Shown here: in pieces, positions 1-6,839 of the stretch | Layout: every line of letters starts with the position of its first letter | How positions within the stretch are numbered: position 1 is the stretch's first letter | Assembly (NCBI GenBank): GCA_015658495.1 | Contig: DQOT01000231.1 | Span: forward strand, 1 to 6,839 | Source: Fidelibacterota bacterium | GTDB lineage: Bacteria > Fidelibacterota > Marinisomatia > Marinisomatales > UBA1611 | DNA length: 6,839 nt | Reading direction: 5' to 3' | Translations under genes and position numbers: made by a program | The notes under the pieces: model-generated | The model's database searches: none | What the model saw: only the letters and a program-made list of their open reading frames with translations | Told to the model about the DNA's origin: nothing

Positions 1-1474
1 AGTAAAGCGAATCACCCAAAATATATTTCAATTCTGTAAGCATCAACGCCGGTTTTGTGTATGCATTCCGTCTGTAGGCTGAACTATTGTTATACATGTA
101 AGACGAACGGCTGATGGGCTCATCATGTCCGCTTCTCATAAAATCAATGGCGCTCCACTGGTCTGAATGAAGATCATGCTCCTTTGGCCAATGCTTCTTG
201 GGGAATTCAGCCCTGTCTTCATCCAAACTTAAATCATACCCATGGTCGCCATAACGATCCAATAAGTAGTGTGTGGTTTGTGTAGTTGTAAACCCCTCAT
301 CTAACCAGGCTTCATCCACTTCATTATTTGCAAGAATTCCATAAAAATAAATATGGCCATATTCGTGGACGATCAACCCTTCGCTTTCCCGACCATTCAT
401 GACCAGCATAGGATATTCCATCCCACCACTTTTTATTCGATCTGTGGTGGTTACCTGAGGATAGGGATATTTCCCAAATTTTTCTTCTAACCATGATATT
501 GCACGAATAGATCGTTCCAAAACATCTTTTGTCCATTTTTCACCCCGGCTTTTATCATAAAGTACATGGACATCGATATCTTCATGTTGCCCCCCTTCAT
601 AAAGAAAATTCTTTGAGGCCACCCAGGCAAAATCATGAACGTTTTCAGCAAAAAAGGTGACAGTTCTCCGTTCGGTGGAATCGGGTTCAACATAGGTGGA
701 ATCATACATATCGACCCAAATTTCAAAATCAATGGATGTATCAACCTTGACGGAATTCCAACCGGGATCACCATTTGTCACAATACCGGAGGCCCCAATA
801 ATAAATGCTTTCGGAAGATCAAACTTGACTTCAAAATTACCAAACTCACCATAGAATTCACCTTCAGCATGGAAAACATCCGCATGCCAACCTTCCTGGT
901 CGTACACCGCCATTTTTGGATACCACTGTGCCATATTATACTGGCCTTCGTAATACCCGGCCCGTTCCACCATCTCACCCACATGATGGGTCCAGTTAAG
1001 ATCAATCCGAACCGTCTTGCCAGGGGCTAGTTTTTTCAGTAAAGTGGCTTCCAGGATGGTATCATCAATTTTGTATTCATCCAGGATCGGTATTTTATGA
1101 ATCCAAGAAGCTCCTTCCTTGGGCAGGGCAACAGAAAAATTAGGGACATCAATCTTACTGGTGAATCCATCTAAACGATCCTTGAAATATTTCGCCCGTG
1201 ACTCACGTCCTGCGTTTCCGATGTATTCCCGGTATTTTACAGACTCAAGTTGGAAAGCATTGGGGTATAAATGCATATAGATCCTATCGAGGGAATCAGG
1301 GGAATTATTTGTATATCTGATTTTGGAGAAACCGGTCAATTGTTGGGCAGTGTCAATCAATGAGATCTCCATGTCATAATCCACTTTTTGCTGCCAGTAA
1401 CCATCAAGTGGGTCAGCATAAAGTGTTGCAAAAAGACACATAGAACATGTAAGGAGTGAACGAATTGTTCTCAT
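1..1474 (-). CDS. M1-family zinc metallopeptidase, exported, C-terminus beyond the window
   Basis: One unbroken frame of 491 codons starts with ATG at 1474 and runs off the left edge. The first 20 residues (MRTIRSLLTCSMCLFATLYA) look like a Sec signal peptide, so the enzyme probably acts in the periplasm or outside the cell. Residues about 21-300 match the beta-rich N-terminal region of M1 aminopeptidases. The exopeptidase motif is GGMEYP (350-355) instead of the classical GAMEN. The zinc site is complete: HEYGH at 370-374, then 18 residues, then Glu393 in WLDEGFT. Tyr472 in NAYTKPALML fits the transition-state tyrosine of the family. M1 enzymes remove N-terminal residues from peptides; the substrate here cannot be read. 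The start is supported by AGGA six bases upstream. The stop of the preceding tlpA-like gene is 36 bases away, so the two are probably cotranscribed. The family is nearly certain, the exact role is not. Confidence 0.93.
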   Translation of the reverse strand, partial: MRTIRSLLTCSMCLFATLYADPLDGYWQQKVDYDMEISLIDTAQQLTGFSKIRYTNNSPDSLDRIYMHLYPNAFQLESVKYREYIGNAGRESRAKYFKDRLDGFTSKIDVPNFSVALPKEGASWIHKIPILDEYKIDDTILEATLLKKLAPGKTVRIDLNWTHHVGEMVERAGYYEGQYNMAQWYPKMAVYDQEGWHADVFHAEGEFYGEFGNFEVKFDLPKAFIIGASGIVTNGDPGWNSVKVDTSIDFEIWVDMYDSTYVEPDSTERRTVTFFAENVHDFAWVASKNFLYEGGQHEDIDVHVLYDKSRGEKWTKDVLERSIRAISWLEEKFGKYPYPQVTTTDRIKSGGMEYPMLVMNGRESEGLIVHEYGHIYFYGILANNEVDEAWLDEGFTTTQTTHYLLDRYGDHGYDLSLDEDRAEFPKKHWPKEHDLHSDQWSAIDFMRSGHDEPISRSSYMYNNSSAYRRNAYTKPALMLTELKYILGDSLY

Positions 1475-1479
1475 GAATT

Positions 1480-1484
1480 TCCTC
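1480..1484 (-). promoter_or_regulatory. Ribosome binding site of the M1 peptidase gene
   Basis: On the minus strand GAGGA lies five bases before the ATG at 1474. It is the clearest Shine-Dalgarno sequence in the window and it fixes the start of the M1 gene, which also begins with a good signal peptide. It sits in the 36-base gap after the tlpA-like stop codon. Confidence 0.65.
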
Positions 1485-1510
1485 GGATTAGCGTGAGGTG
1501 AGGCTGGGGT

Positions 1511-2131
1511 TTAAAGATAAGGTTCCAGGTCTCTGTAGAAAATCTTTTCTGATCTTGGACCAATATAGCGCTGCCGAATGTACCCGTCTCGATCAATAAT
1601 GAAAGTGGTGGGAATTCCATTGATCTGTTTTCCCGTTACTTTTCCATATTTGGATGTCACAACCTGTGTTTCATTCCCTTCGATATCGGTAAGCAGTGTA
1701 TAATTGATGCCCCATTTATCAGCAAATGTTTGAATGTTATCGGGTGAGCCGGATGATAGTGTTATCCCCACGATTTCCAATCCATCTTTTTTATATTTGT
1801 CCATCAATTTAATGAAAGATGGAATCTCTCGTCTACAGGGACCGCACCAGGTTCCCCAAAAGTTGAGCAAGACCACTTTTCCTTTAAAATCATTTAAAGA
1901 GTGCCAATTCCCTTCAAGATCTGCCAGGGTAAAATCAGGCGCTATCAATGCTTTTTTTGAATTTGTTTTTGCCTTTTTTTGGACAGTTTTTTGGGGCTTC
2001 TTTTTGAATTGTTTCGCTTTTTGCTGAGCGTTTCCATTCTCGCATCCCATGAGAACAAAAGCAGTAAGTATGATAATGTTAATTAAGTGTCTCAAAATAT
2101 TTAATGTTCGTTTGGTTGTTAAAGAAATCAA
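1511..2131 (-). CDS. TlpA/ResA-like thioredoxin lipoprotein
   Basis: A 206-residue protein with one thioredoxin-fold domain of the AhpC/TSA-Redoxin (TlpA, ResA, CcmG) type. The N-terminus has basic residues (K7, R8, R14), a hydrophobic stretch 16-28 and Cys30 in LMGC, which reads as a lipobox although Met at -2 is atypical; otherwise it would be an uncleaved anchor. Residues 38-60 form a lysine-rich linker. The domain follows from about 63, with active site WCGPC (Cys96, Cys99), a following REIP, and the cis-proline in GIPTTF (Pro174). Such proteins reduce disulfides in the periplasm, often for cytochrome c maturation, but no ccm gene is visible here. The start is TTG at 2131, whose TTGA overlaps the dsbD stop by four bases; GGAAGAG at 2135-2141 supports it. 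A second TTG at 2095 would also leave a signal sequence but has no visible ribosome site. DsbD is the likely electron donor. Confidence 0.92.
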   Translation of the reverse strand: MISLTTKRTLNILRHLINIIILTAFVLMGCENGNAQQKAKQFKKKPQKTVQKKAKTNSKKALIAPDFTLADLEGNWHSLNDFKGKVVLLNFWGTWCGPCRREIPSFIKLMDKYKKDGLEIVGITLSSGSPDNIQTFADKWGINYTLLTDIEGNETQVVTSKYGKVTGKQINGIPTTFIIDRDGYIRQRYIGPRSEKIFYRDLEPYL

Positions 2132-4062
2132 TTACTCTTCCGTAATGTGTAGGCTGAAATTCCTTTAATAAGAAAATCTGCAAATCCGTTGGGAACATAA
2201 CCCCCGGTGTCTGCCAATGTATACTCATCTTCAGGATCCAATACAACATAATAGGGTTGGGTTGCTTGTTGATAACGTTCGAATTGCAGTTGTGCATAAG
2301 CCTTGCTCAAAGAATCTTTCTTGTCAACGTAAAGCCGTGTCAGAACCATTTTATCAAATTGTTCCTTAACTTGACCCGTTGGGAAAACACGGCGTTCCAT
2401 TACACGACAATTGGCGCAATACACACCAGTGAAATCGATGAATAATGGTTTCCCTTCTAATTTCGCTTTGGCAAGTGCTTCTTCATATTGATCCACGAAC
2501 CAGCCTTCCTGCATGGCAATATCATCTTCGGTAGGCGGCGGCGGGATCATCGCTTCAATGAATTCTTCCATCACCCGGGGCATTTTTGCATAATGATAGG
2601 TCGGTGGTGATGCCAAGGACATCCCGATGGGGAACAACACCAATCCTGTCAGTACTATTCCAATAACTCGCCCTTTTCCAATTTGAAATGGCTTTATTTT
2701 TTCAGCAGATCCAATCGTAAAAAAGCCCAGCAAGTATCCAATCTGCAGAATACCAATTATGATGAACAGAGCAAGGACCACATTGCGCGGTAAAAGTCCC
2801 AGTTTCCATTCCATGTCAGGAACCCACAAAAATTTTACGGCGGCTGCAATCTCAATGAAACCAAATACGATTTTTATTGTTTCCATCCAGGTGCCAGAAC
2901 GGGGCAACTTTTCCAGCGCTGTGGGGAACATGGAAAGTGCTACAAACGGTGCAGCAAAGACCACCCCGTAAATCACCATGCCATAAAGGCTGGTCAGCAA
3001 ACTACCAGCGGTTCCTGCTGCTGCAACCACCAGGAGAGTCCCCACGACTGGTACTGTACAGCTAAAACTGGTAATGGCAAATGTGACCCCTAACAAAAAT
3101 GATCCCACATAGGCACTTTTTGCAGATTGACCTGCCTGATCTGTTTTATTCAACAGACGGCCGGCAACATTTACATTTATAATTCCGAACATCCACAGGG
3201 CGAAAAATATAAAAAGAATTCCCAATCCAAGATTGATCCAGGAATTTGTGGCAATAAAGTTGCCAATATTTGCATATCTCGATTGCCTGGCCACATCGCT
3301 GACTCCCCACGAAAGAAAGCCCACAAGGAGGCCAATCAAAACGAAGGTTCCTGAGATTCCCAAGCCATAAAAAGTGGCAATCGTGCTCTTGCCAATATGC
3401 TTTTCCTCCGACATTTTCCCGAAAAATGAAATGATAATCGGGATCATCGGGTAAACACAGGGCATGACCCAACTGATAATCGCTCCGCCTACAGCCAGTA
3501 AGAAAATCCCAAGTAATGTATTTGATTTACTACTGGAGTCATTATCATTTGAGGATGAAGCCACAACCGCAAAGGATAATTTATCCGACCGCGGTGAACC
3601 TGGCTCTATTACGACAACGACTGTATCTGTTTTTGTGACAGGTGGGTAGCAAAGCCTGGCATTGCAAACCATGTAGAATACATCGACAGCAATTTTGTAG
3701 GTTCCCGGTTCAAGGTTCCGTTTAAGCTTTATGGGTACTGTGAATTGCGTATTTCCCCGGTGAAAATATGTATCTGTCTCGAATCCGGGATCAAATGCAT
3801 GGATAGGCTCAGGTTCAATAACGGGAGCAACCATACCTACAGCTCTACCACCAACACTGATCTCTGTAGGCAAGGGTCCTGATTCAACCGACGATTTGTA
3901 AATTGAATAAATATGCCATTCATCATCCATGGTCATGTTAATGACAATTTCTGCCACTTCTCCGGCACGAACCTTGGGTGTTGATTCGGCCGAAATCGTA
4001 ACAGGATTTATTTGGGCAAAAAGGGTGCCAATCAGTAAAAAGAGAGAAAATAGTTTTTTCAT
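2128..4062 (-). CDS. dsbD: Thiol:disulfide interchange protein DsbD
   Basis: A 644-residue, three-part DsbD that moves reducing power from cytoplasmic thioredoxin across the inner membrane to periplasmic thiol proteins. A signal peptide (about 1-16) is followed by the periplasmic alpha domain (about 20-155) with Cys133 and Cys138 in VCNARLCYPP. About eight membrane segments span 184-485; Cys202 in MPCVYP and Cys335 in FSCTVP are the central relay pair. After a proline-rich stretch (PPPP at 507-510), the thioredoxin-like gamma domain (about 520-640) carries CANC (Cys549, Cys552) and a cis-proline at 603. All six relay cysteines are therefore present. It is longer than E. coli DsbD (565 residues), largely from a longer loop between membrane segments 2 and 3. 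The ATG at 4062 directly precedes the signal peptide, but I see no good Shine-Dalgarno sequence there. The gene lies 48 bases after the patatin gene and overlaps the tlpA-like gene by four. Confidence 0.96.
   Translation of the reverse strand: MKKLFSLFLLIGTLFAQINPVTISAESTPKVRAGEVAEIVINMTMDDEWHIYSIYKSSVESGPLPTEISVGGRAVGMVAPVIEPEPIHAFDPGFETDTYFHRGNTQFTVPIKLKRNLEPGTYKIAVDVFYMVCNARLCYPPVTKTDTVVVVIEPGSPRSDKLSFAVVASSSNDNDSSSKSNTLLGIFLLAVGGAIISWVMPCVYPMIPIIISFFGKMSEEKHIGKSTIATFYGLGISGTFVLIGLLVGFLSWGVSDVARQSRYANIGNFIATNSWINLGLGILFIFFALWMFGIINVNVAGRLLNKTDQAGQSAKSAYVGSFLLGVTFAITSFSCTVPVVGTLLVVAAAGTAGSLLTSLYGMVIYGVVFAAPFVALSMFPTALEKLPRSGTWMETIKIVFGFIEIAAAVKFLWVPDMEWKLGLLPRNVVLALFIIIGILQIGYLLGFFTIGSAEKIKPFQIGKGRVIGIVLTGLVLFPIGMSLASPPTYHYAKMPRVMEEFIEAMIPPPPTEDDIAMQEGWFVDQYEEALAKAKLEGKPLFIDFTGVYCANCRVMERRVFPTGQVKEQFDKMVLTRLYVDKKDSLSKAYAQLQFERYQQATQPYYVVLDPEDEYTLADTGGYVPNGFADFLIKGISAYTLRKSN
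2135..2141 (-). promoter_or_regulatory. Ribosome binding site deciding the TTG start of the tlpA-like gene
   Basis: GGAAGAG on the minus strand ends three bases before the TTG at 2131, inside the last codons of dsbD. With the TTGA stop/start overlap it favours translation from this TTG, coupled to the end of dsbD, over the internal TTG at 2095. Confidence 0.5.
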
Positions 4063-4074
4063 CGTGAATTTGTG

Positions 4075-4094
4075 CTTTTCAGCGGAGAGAAAAG
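4075..4094 (-). other. Small hairpin in the patatin-dsbD gap
   Basis: CTTTTC and GAAAAG form a 6-base stem around an 8-base loop in the only gap over 40 bases. The stem is AT-rich and is not followed by a T-run in the direction of transcription, so it does not look like an intrinsic terminator. It lies 12 bases before the dsbD start, where a ribosome site would be expected. A role in dsbD translation is conceivable but unproven, and chance is a fair explanation. Confidence 0.25.
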
Positions 4095-4110
4095 TAAAGG
4101 GTTTAATGTG

Positions 4111-5013
4111 TTAACTCAACCATTGTTTCATTTTGTAAAAAAGGGAATTCTTACGATCGATCTCTGATTTTAATTGTTCAATGCATTTCCTCGCTGCTGT
4201 TTTGCCATTTGCCACCAAAGTATCAAATTGGTGGAAATCTGACCAATGAAGCCCCAATGTATCGGGCTTGATCACAAAATCCGCCTTTTTACTTAATTCG
4301 GATTTCAGTCGAAGCGATGTGACCATATCGGCGCGCTTCATGATTTCGATCATATTGGGATTGTTCAATGTCCCTAAATAATATCGGGAAATATCTACCG
4401 CAAGAATGAATTCACAATTCCCCTGTAATACGGGGACAGGGATCGGCATACTCACGCCGCCATCAACGATTAATTCTGTTTCATTTCCAGAGGGTTGCAC
4501 AAACCCGGGAATGGATGAACTTTTAACCAGCGCATTGATCAAATTACCGGATTCAATAATCAAGTCTTCACAAGATTGAATGTCCGTCGCCAAAACCTTC
4601 ATGGGTATTTTCAATTCATTAAAGTTTTTGACGGGCATCAAAAAGGAAATAGCCCTGCGAAGCGGACCACTCTTTACAATGGATTCCCGGTTCAATCCCA
4701 TCATAACCACATAATGATCCTTTACTTTTTTCGCGATCTGATCCAGAACTGAATCCGGGTTACGGTCATCGAGCATTCTTCTGGACCTGAGACCTTCAAA
4801 TGCATCACTCTCCATAAATTTTCGGAAATGGTCTTCGATCCAAAAAGGATCGGTGGAAGCCGCATACATAGCACCGATAATGGACCCTGCGCTTGTTCCG
4901 GCAATAAGATCTATTTGGATTCCGGCTTGATGCAGTTCCTGCAATACACCGATATGAGCTGCACCACGGGCACCACCGCCACCAAGGGCTAACCCAAGAA
5001 AGGGTTTGTTCAT
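4111..5013 (-). CDS. Patatin-like phospholipase, RssA type
   Basis: A 300-residue patatin-fold serine hydrolase. The N-terminus carries the glycine-rich oxyanion motif GGGGARG (11-17). The nucleophile elbow is GTSAG (39-43) with Ser41 as catalytic serine, and the second half of the Ser-Asp dyad is Asp184 in DGG (184-186). These elements and the length match the bacterial RssA/YchK-like group, which acts on lipid acyl esters; the real substrate is unknown for most members. There is no signal peptide or membrane segment, so it is probably cytoplasmic or peripheral at the inner membrane. The C-terminus (about 270-300) is charged and probably helical. The ATG at 5013 overlaps the stop of the isomerase gene as ATGA, and GAGA lies a few bases upstream, so translation is probably coupled. 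Family assignment is firm; the name rssA is not used because the substrate and orthology are not shown. Confidence 0.93.
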   Translation of the reverse strand: MNKPFLGLALGGGGARGAAHIGVLQELHQAGIQIDLIAGTSAGSIIGAMYAASTDPFWIEDHFRKFMESDAFEGLRSRRMLDDRNPDSVLDQIAKKVKDHYVVMMGLNRESIVKSGPLRRAISFLMPVKNFNELKIPMKVLATDIQSCEDLIIESGNLINALVKSSSIPGFVQPSGNETELIVDGGVSMPIPVPVLQGNCEFILAVDISRYYLGTLNNPNMIEIMKRADMVTSLRLKSELSKKADFVIKPDTLGLHWSDFHQFDTLVANGKTAARKCIEQLKSEIDRKNSLFYKMKQWLS

Positions 5014-5924
5014 TTATCTCGTTTTTCTATGTGAACATTCATTTCTACACGGGAGTTTGGATTATCACGGCTATCCCGGGGGAGATTCACAATTTGATCA
5101 ATGACATGATGGCCTTCGATCACTTGCCCAAAAACAGTGTATTGTCCGTCCAGATGTGTTATGTCCCCAGCGCAAACAAAGAACTGGCTTCCTCCGCTAT
5201 TTGGGTGAGCAGAACGAGCCATAGACAAAATACCATGCTTGTGTTTCAGATCATTGAATTCGGCAGGGATATTCCATGTGGTTGAGTCATTTTCAACACC
5301 CACACCAAAAAACTTGGCAGCATTTCCACCCCTTCCGTATTGGGATCTGTCATCACCTTTGGTGTTCGGATCTCCGCCCTGGATCATAAATCCTGGAATG
5401 ACTCGATGGAAAGTGGTGCCTTTATAATATCCGCTTTTTGCGTGAAGTTTAAAATTTTCTGTATGCATCGGTGCAGCTTTTTCAAAAAATTCTACAACCA
5501 TGTCACCGAATTGGGTGGTAATAACACCTACCTCTTCGGTTACCATTATTTTTATTTTCCTTTCGTTATTTTTTAAATTGGGATCATCCTTTAATCCATC
5601 TACAGATATTAAATATTCTCCACTTTTTTTTGGATTAAATGCAAACAAAATTTCAGCATTTGTGTCATCTTTTAAGGTGAATTCTATTGGGGCAATTAAA
5701 TCAGGTGTAACGGATTTGTTTTTTGCTGTTATTATTAATGACAATACACCATCAATGGGAGAATTACACGAGACATTAACCATAATTTCCACCTGCTCGC
5801 CTTTTTCAACTTGCAAAATATTAGGATACACTTTTTTTATCTCTAAATCATTTTGGAGTGTACCACACCCTGTTATTATAAAAACGATTATGGATAAGAT
5901 AATTTTTATAATATTGTTACTCAC
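5010..5924 (-). CDS. Cyclophilin-type peptidyl-prolyl cis-trans isomerase lipoprotein with N-terminal Ig-like domain
   Basis: A 304-residue exported isomerase. A lipoprotein signal peptide ends in IITGC, making Cys20 the lipidated residue. Residues about 27-130 form a beta-rich domain that resembles Ig-like/CARDB modules by its pattern ([16 protein letters not shown], then [13 protein letters not shown]); I do not recognise a specific family. The cyclophilin domain spans about 132-302: [14 protein letters not shown] (172-185) holds the catalytic arginine Arg174, with Phe179 and Gln182; SGGSQFFV (243-250) and [10 protein letters not shown] (257-266) follow. Leu258 replaces the tryptophan of human cyclophilin A, as in many bacterial members, which usually means weak cyclosporin binding. 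It should speed proline isomerisation in exported proteins. The start is GTG at 5924, overlapping the pyrE stop as GTGA; a GGGGAG lies rather far (about 12 bases) upstream. The first part of the gene is clearly more AT-rich than the rest. Confidence 0.93.
   Translation of the reverse strand: MSNNIIKIILSIIVFIITGCGTLQNDLEIKKVYPNILQVEKGEQVEIMVNVSCNSPIDGVLSLIITAKNKSVTPDLIAPIEFTLKDDTNAEILFAFNPKKSGEYLISVDGLKDDPNLKNNERKIKIMVTEEVGVITTQFGDMVVEFFEKAAPMHTENFKLHAKSGYYKGTTFHRVIPGFMIQGGDPNTKGDDRSQYGRGGNAAKFFGVGVENDSTTWNIPAEFNDLKHKHGILSMARSAHPNSGGSQFFVCAGDITHLDGQYTVFGQVIEGHHVIDQIVNLPRDSRDNPNSRVEMNVHIEKRDK
5581..5880 (-). other. AT-rich segment encoding the Ig-like domain of the isomerase
   Basis: By hand count these 300 bases are about 32% GC, against about 47% in 5101-5400, which encodes the cyclophilin domain of the same gene. 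The shift falls near the domain boundary (about residue 130, base 5535). The reading frame is continuous across it. It may mark a domain added later, or only the Lys/Ile/Asn-rich make-up of a fast-changing domain. Confidence 0.6.
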
Positions 5925-6499
5925 GATTGGTATCGACTCCCCGGTTTTTGAATTGGAATGGCAGATAGTTCTTCAGGGACTTCATTTTTCCCGTAACTGA
6001 CCGCGGTCATTTTTACGATTGAATATTGATTTTTATGCAAATCTGCAGTGCCGTTGCTTCTGTCCACTAACACACCCACACCCACGATGTTCCCACCTGT
6101 TTCTTCCACAAGATCCATGACTTCTTTCACGGATCCTCCTGTGGTGATCACATCTTCTACCACCAGAACTTTTTCGCCCGGTTTGATCTCAAATCCGCGA
6201 CGAATGACCATGATCCCTTCTTTCCGTTCGGCAAAGATTGTGCGACATCCCAACTGAGTTCCCACTTCGGTTCCGAGAACAACGCCCCCAATGGCTGGAG
6301 ATATAACTACATCTGGTTGGATCGGTTCAAATTCATCCGCTATCAAGATGGAAAATGCGGTGAGGTATTCCGGATGTTGGAGTACTTTTGCACATTGAAA
6401 ATAATTGGCACTGTGGCGCCCGGATGTGAGAACAAAATGACCTTCCAGCAATGCATCGGTGGACTTGAAAATTTGAATTATTTGTTTTTTATCAATCAT
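5921..6499 (-). CDS. pyrE: Orotate phosphoribosyltransferase
   Basis: A 192-residue cytoplasmic enzyme that joins orotate and PRPP to form OMP, the fifth step of UMP synthesis. The N-terminal signature [14 protein letters not shown] (17-30) is typical of the PyrE group found in Thermus and many deep-branching bacteria. The flexible catalytic loop is ERKEG (91-95, Lys93), and the PRPP-binding motif [13 protein letters not shown] (111-123) is intact. SPAIGG (67-72) is the usual core strand and loop. Length is normal. The ATG at 6499 lies eight bases inside the end of pyrF, and its own end overlaps the isomerase gene by four bases, so it is very probably translated from a shared pyrF-pyrE message. 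Its product is the substrate of the neighbouring PyrF. No ribosome site of good quality is visible, which fits coupling with pyrF. Confidence 0.97.
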   Translation of the reverse strand: MIDKKQIIQIFKSTDALLEGHFVLTSGRHSANYFQCAKVLQHPEYLTAFSILIADEFEPIQPDVVISPAIGGVVLGTEVGTQLGCRTIFAERKEGIMVIRRGFEIKPGEKVLVVEDVITTGGSVKEVMDLVEETGGNIVGVGVLVDRSNGTADLHKNQYSIVKMTAVSYGKNEVPEELSAIPIQKPGSRYQS

Positions 6500-6839
6500 G
6501 ATGAAATATTTGTCTCATTTGCCTCACATAATTCTCCGCTGCAGATCGAATATCATCTTCACTCATATCGCCGACAAAATTGATTCCACGAGACACATTG
6601 ATCAATCCTACTCCTGTTTGATTCCCAACTCTAACACTATGGGCTAAATCACCACCTTGAGCACCGATCCCAGGAATCAAAAGAGAAAGATCAGGTGCAA
6701 GCTCTCGAACTCGTGTTAATTCTTCTGGTGCCGTTGCGCCCACAACCAATCCAACATTGTCGTTTTCATTCAATCCATTTGCCCAATTTGCTACTTTTTC
6801 ATAGAGTGAAAATCCCCCCATTTTTCCATTTTGGAAATC
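6492..6839 (-). CDS. pyrF: Orotidine 5'-phosphate decarboxylase, type 2, N-terminal part beyond the window
   Basis: The last 115 codons of pyrF, open at the right edge; the frame continues through the final base, so the ATG at 6821 is internal and not the true start. The protein decarboxylates OMP to UMP, the last step of the pathway. Visible motifs are the DFQN start of this fragment, [12 protein letters not shown] (30-41 of the fragment), [10 protein letters not shown] (56-65) and NVSRGI (81-86). The last two form the phosphate-binding end of the barrel, and PGIGAQGGD is typical of the longer type 2 family (about 270 residues), not the E. coli type. About 150 residues, including the catalytic Asp/Lys cluster, lie outside. 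The stop overlaps the start of pyrE by eight bases. Confidence 0.96.
   Translation of the reverse strand, partial: DFQNGKMGGFSLYEKVANWANGLNENDNVGLVVGATAPEELTRVRELAPDLSLLIPGIGAQGGDLAHSVRVGNQTGVGLINVSRGINFVGDMSEDDIRSAAENYVRQMRQIFHHD

Noticed and set aside
324..1005. Three short minus-strand open frames that could suggest a broken gene
   Set aside because: They lie in the wrong frames. The true M1 frame is open without interruption from 1474 to the left edge and carries all the family motifs, so there is no frameshift.
635..1030. Plus-strand open frame of 131 codons
   Set aside because: It is antisense to the M1 peptidase, has no recognisable domain and no convincing ribosome site; it is a shadow of the real gene.
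3146..3472. Minus-strand open frame of 108 codons inside dsbD
   Set aside because: It is in another frame of dsbD, whose membrane domain and relay cysteines are continuous through this region.
4075..4094. Intrinsic terminator between the patatin gene and dsbD
   Set aside because: The stem is only six AT-rich pairs and no T-run follows it in the direction of transcription.
5500..6000. Plus-strand open frame of 166 codons
   Set aside because: It is antisense to the isomerase and the end of pyrE. Its length is explained by the AT-rich segment; the residues show no family motif.
6492..6821. A complete 109-residue gene starting at the ATG at 6821
   Set aside because: The frame continues upstream to the window edge with residues that fit PyrF (DFQN before the Met), and the fragment has only the C-terminal half of the decarboxylase.
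1..6839. CRISPR array, tRNA or rRNA gene, insertion sequence or phage genes
   Set aside because: Coding sequence fills nearly the whole window, all seven genes belong to ordinary chromosomal families, and I see no spaced repeats, inverted terminal repeats, transposase or integrase.

Overview
The window is a dense, one-directional run of seven genes, all on the minus strand. Reading in the direction of transcription (high to low coordinates) they are: the end of pyrF, pyrE, a lipoprotein peptidyl-prolyl isomerase, a patatin-like phospholipase of the RssA type, dsbD, a TlpA/ResA-like thioredoxin lipoprotein, and an M1-family metallopeptidase that runs off the left edge. Five of the six junctions are tight: an 8-base overlap (pyrF/pyrE), three 4-base stop/start overlaps (pyrE/PPIase, PPIase/patatin, dsbD/tlpA) and a 36-base gap (tlpA/M1). 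The widest gap is only 48 bases (patatin/dsbD). This looks like one operon or two back-to-back ones. No RNA gene, mobile element, CRISPR array, clear promoter or clear terminator is visible, and no stretch over 300 bases lacks a gene.

The organism is a Gram-negative bacterium with two membranes. Evidence is the exported DsbD, two lipoprotein signal peptides and a periplasmic-type M1 peptidase. Moderate GC, the GGMEYP form of the M1 motif, the long DsbD and the type 2 PyrF suggest the FCB side of the tree (Marinimicrobia/SAR406, Ignavibacteria or a relative). This is an inference from style, not a proven assignment.

The right end (about 5921-6839) makes UMP: PyrE joins orotate to PRPP and PyrF decarboxylates the product. 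The middle and left (about 1-5924) are mostly envelope genes. DsbD would carry electrons from the cytoplasm to the periplasm and the neighbouring TlpA-like lipoprotein is its likely acceptor. The cyclophilin lipoprotein would help fold exported proteins, and the M1 enzyme would trim peptides outside the inner membrane. The patatin-like protein has no signal peptide and is probably cytoplasmic.

I do not see a convincing previously undescribed system. The best points for a second look are the cyclophilin fused to an AT-rich, Ig-like N-terminal domain, the linkage of pyrimidine synthesis with envelope redox and folding genes, and the dsbD-tlpA pair that overlaps through a TTG start.
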